Source: an uncultured Corynebacterium sp.
Lineage (GTDB): Bacteria > Actinomycetota > Actinomycetes > Mycobacteriales > Mycobacteriaceae
NCBI RefSeq assembly: GCF_946222835.1
Contig: NZ_CAMIHD010000004.1
Coordinates: 103,048 to 167,047 of the forward strand
Length of the DNA stretch: 64,000 nucleotides
Direction: 5' to 3'
Below, piece after piece: positions 60,206 to 64,000 of this stretch. The position numbers and the translations under genes are program-made. The notes beneath the pieces were generated by a model. The model did not search any database, was not told the origin of the DNA, and saw only the letters and a list, made by a program, of their open reading frames with translations. How positions within the stretch are numbered: position 1 is the first letter of the stretch; every line of letters begins with the position of its first letter.

Positions 60206-61135
60206 GTGCGATTAGGTGTATTAGACGTCGGAAGCAATACCGTCCACCTCGTTGCGGTCGATGCCGCGACGGGCGGACGGCCTACTCCGATGAGCGATTG
60301 GAAGACCCCGCTCCGGCTGGTGGAACAGCTGGACAAGAAGGGGAATATCCATGAAAAAGGTGTAAAGAAGCTGGTCAGTGCCGTAGCAGAGGCTAGCGAG
60401 CTGGGCGAGAAGCTGGGCTGCGCAGAATTTATCGCCTTTGCCACCTCGGCGGTGCGTTCCGCGCCCAATTCGGAGGCCGTGCTTGATGAGGTGGAAAAGC
60501 AGACCGGCGTGCGCCTGCAGATCCTCTCTGGCGTGGAAGAAGCACAGCTGACCTTCCTCTCCGCGCGTCGCTGGTACGGCTGGTCCGCCGGCCGGATCAC
60601 CAACCTGGATATCGGTGGCGGCTCGCTGGAGCTGTCCACTGGTACCGATGAGCACCCGGATCTTGCCTTTTCCCTCGACTTAGGCGCGGGCCGATTGACC
60701 CATAATTGGTTCGACACCGACCCGCCAGAGAAAAAGAAGGTCAGCGCGCTGCGCGATTTTATTGATGCCGAGCTCGAGGACGTCGCCCAGCAGATGAAGG
60801 CGATGGGGCCCGCCGGCCTTGCCGTGGGTACCTCTAAAACCTTCCGTACACTGGCACGATTGACCGGTGCTGCACCCTCGTCTGCCGGGCCATATGTCAA
60901 GCGCACGCTGACCGCGCCGGGTCTGCGGCAGTTGATTTCCTTCATTTCTCGCATGACTGCGGCAGACAGAGCGGACCTAGAGGGTGTAAGTTCTAACCGA
61001 TCGCACCAAATCGTTGCCGGCGCTCTGGTGGCCGAGGCATCCATGCGAGCCTTGGAAATCGAGAAGCTGGAAATCTGCCCGTGGGCGCTGCGTGAGGGCG
61101 TCATTTTGCGCCGGACCGACAAGGGATTGGAATAG
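60206..61135 (+). CDS. ppx: exopolyphosphatase / guanosine pentaphosphatase (Ppx/GppA family)
   Basis: A 309-residue ASKHA-fold phosphatase. The N-terminal LGVLDVGSNTVHLVA is the phosphate-1 loop; FATSAVRSAPN and LDIGGGSLELSTG follow. It lacks the additional C-terminal domain of long Ppx and matches the short actinobacterial type (Rv0496-like). It hydrolyses polyphosphate ends or pppGpp. GTG start. Located just downstream of senX3-regX3, a phosphate context. The next gene starts 9 bp on, so they are probably cotranscribed. Confidence 0.9.
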   Translation: MRLGVLDVGSNTVHLVAVDAATGGRPTPMSDWKTPLRLVEQLDKKGNIHEKGVKKLVSAVAEASELGEKLGCAEFIAFATSAVRSAPNSEAVLDEVEKQTGVRLQILSGVEEAQLTFLSARRWYGWSAGRITNLDIGGGSLELSTGTDEHPDLAFSLDLGAGRLTHNWFDTDPPEKKKVSALRDFIDAELEDVAQQMKAMGPAGLAVGTSKTFRTLARLTGAAPSSAGPYVKRTLTAPGLRQLISFISRMTAADRADLEGVSSNRSHQIVAGALVAEASMRALEIEKLEICPWALREGVILRRTDKGLE

Positions 61136-61144
61136 GAAGAGATC

Positions 61145-62254
61145 ATGGCTGACAAAAACCAGTTGACCGTGGCGGAGCTGCTGGCCCGCAATAAAAAGGC
61201 CCGCGGCGAAGAAGGCAAGGACGACAAGCGTTCCCGCCGCCATCGCCGCAGCCTGGATGAAGGTGGCATCTCCGTTGCCGAGCTGACTGGCAACCTCAAG
61301 AAGGTTAAAGCCTCTCCTGCCGAGGCTAAGCACACCTCCGTATCCATCGACGAGGATGCCCCCGTCATCCGCGCCCCTAAGTCTGCAGGCAAGGACGAGG
61401 CCGATTCCGCGCAGAAGCCCGCCGAGAAGCCTGCAGAAAAGCCTGCCGCTCCAAAGGCCAAGCCCAAGGCCGCAGCGAAGCCTGCCGCTAAGTCCACGGA
61501 GAAGCCTGGCGACAAGTCTGCTGCGAAGACCACCGCTGTTTCTTCTGCCGCCGCGCAGGCCGCACAGAAGCCTGCAGCTGCCGGCGCGGCACAGGAGGCG
61601 ACGAAGAAGAATCAGCCTTCTGCCGATGACACCGCGGTAATCCAGCGCGTGGACAAGGCGAAGGCAGATGAGGCCAAGCCAGCTGCGGCCAAGGCAGAAG
61701 CTAAGCCAGCAGCAGAAAAGTCGGCCGCGGAAAAGGCTACTGCGGACAAGGCCGCAGCGGACCATGCTCGCGCGGAAAAGTCGGGCGTACAGAAGCAGGG
61801 CGCTGCAAAGCCCGCTGCTGAAAAACCAAAGTCCGATAAGGGCGCGACAGCGGCCGGCGCTGGAGCTGCCGGAGCGGGAGTTGCCGCTGCGGCGGCGGTG
61901 CCGGCGTCGAAGAAGGCGGGCGTCGCTAAGAATGCAGAGGAAACCGGCAACCTGCCCAAGGTCGAGGATGACGAAGAATGGGTCGAGGAAGAGCATGAGA
62001 AGCTCAACCCGGTCTCCATCCTGTTGATGATTGTCGCGGGCATCCTGCTAGCGATTGTCATCTTCAAGGGCTTTGAGATTCTGTGGGATAACTTCCCCCG
62101 CCTTGTTGTCGCCGTCCTGGCGCTGTGCGTCACGGCGATTATGGTGGGTGTAACGCACGCGCTGCGCACCGCGCGCGATGGCTTCTCCATGTTCTTGGCC
62201 GGCTTTACCGGTCTCATCCTGACTTTCGGCCCATTGCTGTTGGTTATGCTTTAA
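61145..62254 (+). CDS. Ala/Lys/Pro-rich protein with C-terminal membrane helices
   Basis: A 369-residue protein in three parts: a charged N-terminal 60 residues, a long low-complexity region (about 75-265) of Ala, Lys, Pro and Glu repeats such as AEKPAEKPAA, and two or three hydrophobic segments after residue 290 (LLMIVAGILLAIVIFKGFEI, LVVAVLALCVTAIMVGVT, MFLAGFTGLILTFGPLLLVML). The N-terminal half is presumably cytosolic. Located as Rv0497 is in mycobacteria, between ppx and proC. Function unknown. The repeats make length variable between strains and prone to sequencing problems. Confidence 0.65.
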   Translation: MADKNQLTVAELLARNKKARGEEGKDDKRSRRHRRSLDEGGISVAELTGNLKKVKASPAEAKHTSVSIDEDAPVIRAPKSAGKDEADSAQKPAEKPAEKPAAPKAKPKAAAKPAAKSTEKPGDKSAAKTTAVSSAAAQAAQKPAAAGAAQEATKKNQPSADDTAVIQRVDKAKADEAKPAAAKAEAKPAAEKSAAEKATADKAAADHARAEKSGVQKQGAAKPAAEKPKSDKGATAAGAGAAGAGVAAAAAVPASKKAGVAKNAEETGNLPKVEDDEEWVEEEHEKLNPVSILLMIVAGILLAIVIFKGFEILWDNFPRLVVAVLALCVTAIMVGVTHALRTARDGFSMFLAGFTGLILTFGPLLLVML

Positions 62255-62271
62255 GCTCTCGCTTGTCGATG

Positions 62272-62310
62272 CCCCGGCTACCCCACGTGGTAGCCGGGGT
62301 TCCGCATTTT
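62272..62310 (+). terminator. terminator before proC
   Basis: CCCCGGCTACC (62272-62282) pairs with GGTAGCCGGGG (62289-62299) across a 6-nt loop, followed by TTCCGCATTTTT. Confidence 0.75.
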
Positions 62311-62326
62311 TGGCATGGTGGAGATC

Positions 62327-63118
62327 ATGACAAAGATTGCAATTTTAGGCGGCGGACAAATCGGTGAGGCTTTGACCTCGGGACTGGTGGCATCGGGCTT
62401 TGCGGGCTCGGATATCACGGTCACCAACCGCACCGAATCCCGCAGCAAAGAACTCCAAGACGCCTACGGCGTTAACACCACTAGCGATAATGCGGCCGCG
62501 GTAGACGGCGCGGACTATATTTTCGCGTGTGTGAAGCCCTACGCCATCCTGGACCTGCTCGAGGGCCTCAAGCCAGCCAAGGACGCCGTGGTCGTGTCCA
62601 TGGCCGCGGGCCTAACTCTAGAGCAGCTGCAGGGTGCGGCAGGGGAAGGTCAGCCGGTGGTGCGCGTCATGCCCAATACCCCCATGTTGGTGCGCCGTGG
62701 CATGTGCACCTGCGCGGCCGGTGAGCACGTGAGCGATGCCCAGATGGACGGCGTGCGCGAGCTGCTAGAGGCTGTCGGTGAGGTCGCGGTCATCCCGGAG
62801 AAGAATATCGACGCCGCCACCGCATTGGCGGGTTCCTCCCCGGCCTATTTCTTCCTTGTGGCAGAGGCGCTTGTCGACGCCGGCGTGCAGCTCGGCCTTC
62901 CCCGCGACGTCGCCGAGAAGCTTGCCGCCCAGGCCGCGGCCGGTTCCGGTGAGATGCTGGCTAGCTCTGGCCGCTCGGCCACTCAGCTGCGCGCTGGTGT
63001 CACCTCGCCGGGTGGCACCACCGCGGCCGCCGTTCGTGAGCTGGAGGAGTCTGGTCTGCGCGGTGCGTTCTACCGCGCGGCAGAGGCCTGCTCCGATAAG
63101 GCTAAGGAGCTTGGCTAA
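62327..63118 (+). CDS. proC: pyrroline-5-carboxylate reductase
   Basis: A 263-residue enzyme for the last step of proline synthesis. The NADPH motif is AILGGGQIGEAL (residues 4-15), with VVVSMAAGLTL and VMPNTPMLVRRGM, and the C-terminal ATALAGSSPAYF...GVTSPGGTTAAAVRELE that holds the active site. The start is ATG at 62327 with GGTGGAG a few bases upstream; an in-frame ATG at 62315 overlaps the ribosome binding site and is less likely. Confidence 0.95.
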   Translation: MTKIAILGGGQIGEALTSGLVASGFAGSDITVTNRTESRSKELQDAYGVNTTSDNAAAVDGADYIFACVKPYAILDLLEGLKPAKDAVVVSMAAGLTLEQLQGAAGEGQPVVRVMPNTPMLVRRGMCTCAAGEHVSDAQMDGVRELLEAVGEVAVIPEKNIDAATALAGSSPAYFFLVAEALVDAGVQLGLPRDVAEKLAAQAAAGSGEMLASSGRSATQLRAGVTSPGGTTAAAVRELEESGLRGAFYRAAEACSDKAKELG

Positions 63119-63193
63119 AGCTGCCATATGCGACCTCCCCGTGGTGGGGGTGTACCCACCCGGGAGCGCTGGGGCGGGTGTTAAGCAGCGCTT

Positions 63194-63209
63194 TTAGGGT
63201 TAACCCTAA
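63194..63209. promoter_or_regulatory. 16-bp perfect palindrome upstream of the BldC-like gene
   Basis: TTAGGGTTAACCCTAA is its own reverse complement. It lies 150 bp before the bldC-like start and about 55 bp before a candidate -10 (TAGGCT, 63264-63269). A palindrome of this length is probably a dimeric regulator site; the cognate protein is unknown. Confidence 0.5.
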
Positions 63210-63343
63210 TGATTGCTGTGAGAAAATTTGGCACTTGGGTCGCATTAGTCACATGTTTCACGATAGGCTAGGGCAAGCACGTGCGTGAAGTCCTGTGGGA
63301 GGGGAAGCCTACAGCGCGTAACGAGCTGAAGGGTTAGATATAT

Positions 63344-63532
63344 ATGGCAAATGAAGAAAAGGGAACCTTTCTGACGATCGCGGAGGTCGCCGAGATTATG
63401 CGCGTCTCCAAAATGACCGTCTACCGTTTGGTTCACGCAGGCGAAATGCCGGCCGTTCGCGTCGGACGCTCTTTCCGCGTTCACGAGTCCGCCGTCAACG
63501 AGTACCTGGAGGCATCCGTTTACGGAGCCTAG
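63344..63532 (+). CDS. BldC-family MerR-like DNA-binding protein
   Basis: A 62-residue single-domain regulator with one winged helix-turn-helix of the MerR/excisionase type: LTIAEVAEIMRVSKMTVYRLVHAGEMPAVRVGRSFRV. It matches actinobacterial BldC-like proteins that bind DNA cooperatively as a chain of monomers (Rv0500A-like). A 68-nt leader is likely. GAAGGG lies 14-9 nt before the ATG. It stands between proC and bS22 genes, as in mycobacteria. Confidence 0.88.
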   Translation: MANEEKGTFLTIAEVAEIMRVSKMTVYRLVHAGEMPAVRVGRSFRVHESAVNEYLEASVYGA

Positions 63533-63547
63533 GCTCGCGCCCCTTGG

Positions 63548-63605
63548 ACAGCGCCCACCTCTGTTGGCCCTCGTGGTCAGCGGTGGTGGGCGCTGTTGTT
63601 TTTCA
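63548..63605 (+). terminator. terminator after the BldC-like gene
   Basis: ACAGCGCCCACC (63548-63559) pairs with GGTGGGCGCTGT (63585-63596), a 12-bp perfect stem, followed by TGTTTTTC. Confidence 0.85.
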
Positions 63606-63770
63606 TGGGCTCTTTTTGGTTACGCGCTGGGTGCTGGGTAAGATGGTGTGCATTCGTGTCGGCTCGCTGATGTGGCCCGCGGTCCGTGAGGCCAAGGCGG
63701 CAAGAGTGCACCTTCGCTGTTCCTAGCGCCGGCAGGTTAAAAGTACGTACTACACGAAAGTGAGGACTCC

Positions 63771-63872
63771 ATGGGTTCCGTCATTAAGAAGCGCCGCAAG
63801 CGCATGTCCAAGAAGAAGCACCGCAAGATGCTGCGCCGCACCCGCGTGCAGCGTCGTAAGCTGGGCAAGTAA
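63771..63872 (+). CDS. small ribosomal protein bS22 (AURKAIP1/COX24-like)
   Basis: A 33-residue, extremely basic protein starting MGSVIKKRRKRM and ending RRKLGK. Its sequence matches the actinobacterial bS22 protein found in the mycobacterial 30S subunit near the decoding centre. GTGAGGA is a good ribosome binding site 5 nt before ATG 63771. It is too short for most gene finders. A terminator follows. Position after a BldC-like gene matches Rv0500B. Confidence 0.93.
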   Translation: MGSVIKKRRKRMSKKKHRKMLRRTRVQRRKLGK

Positions 63873-63890
63873 ACCCAGCCCGCGCTTCTT

Positions 63891-63930
63891 ACCCTCCGCT
63901 TCGTGTGTCCAAGCACGGCGGAGGGTTTTT
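63891..63930 (+). terminator. terminator after bS22
   Basis: ACCCTCCGC (63891-63899) pairs with GCGGAGGGT (63918-63926), followed by TTTTG. Confidence 0.85.
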
Positions 63931-64000
63931 GCATGCTTGACCGATGCCTGATTTCTAGTGGTCGTGGAAACACCTGACATGGGTTAGGTGATTGTGTGAA

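Noticed and set aside
60193..61533. 446-codon ORF antisense to ppx and the Ala/Lys-rich gene
   Set aside because: Low-complexity serine-rich shadow that runs across two real genes.
63544..63726. 60-codon plus-strand ORF after the BldC-like gene
   Set aside because: Starts with TTG without a ribosome binding site and overlaps the BldC-like terminator.

Overview
The window looks like chromosomal backbone of a high-GC Corynebacterium. It carries a RamB/LpdA/SdhCAB block, two mycolyltransferases beside a porin-sized peptide, mycothiol genes (mshA and a mycothiol-dependent formaldehyde dehydrogenase), the actinobacterial small ribosomal protein bS22, a BldC-type regulator, the 6C small RNA and many leaderless promoters. 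No insertion sequence, prophage or CRISPR array was seen. All assignments come from reading motifs and gene order; no database search was run.

Region 1 (1-20.2 kb) follows, largely in order, the mycobacterial segment from marP to the DNA polymerase III delta-prime gene: periplasmic protease MarP (cut by the window edge), alpha/beta hydrolase, holin-like membrane protein, a conserved unknown, a HAD phosphatase, 6C RNA, a septum-site/CpaE-like ATPase leading a Tad (Flp) pilus operon, an MrfA-type helicase, cspA, DedA, topA, a DUF418 protein, a membrane adenylate cyclase and holB. Two perfect DnaA boxes lie between the 6C RNA and the Tad operon.

Region 2 (20.2-34 kb) begins at a tRNA-Thr(CGU) gene and is more genus-specific: an acyl-CoA synthetase, a secreted SGNH hydrolase, formaldehyde detoxification (mscR plus a metallo-beta-lactamase-fold hydrolase), dTDP-rhamnose synthesis (rmlB, fused rmlCD, rmlA) for the arabinogalactan linker, a 13E12-type HNH protein, an M1 peptidase, two secreted mycolyltransferases and a 36-residue peptide resembling corynebacterial outer-membrane porins.

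Region 3 (34-64 kb) follows a second mycobacterial segment (lpd to bS22): lpd, ramB, sdhCAB, DUF445, an HbhA-position protein, DUF2516, a DeoC-like protein, DUF2993, a methyltransferase, DUF2505, murB, luxS, a frameshifted YihY/BrkB gene, three acyl-CoA synthetase paralogues with an alkyltransferase among them, mshA, gpmA, senX3-regX3, a cysteine-rich protein, ppx, an Ala/Lys-rich membrane protein, proC, a BldC-like regulator and bS22.

Together the genes serve envelope assembly (rhamnose linker, mycolate transfer, murB, acyl-CoA activation), central metabolism with its regulators (RamB, SDH, Lpd, Gpm), thiol and aldehyde protection, phosphate sensing and chromosome maintenance. The points most worth a second look are the phased DnaA boxes beside the 6C RNA, the small porin-like peptide, a DeoC homologue whose Schiff-base lysine appears to be arginine, iron- and cAMP-type operator candidates before sdh, a 16-bp palindrome before the BldC-like gene, and a recurring 12-mer.
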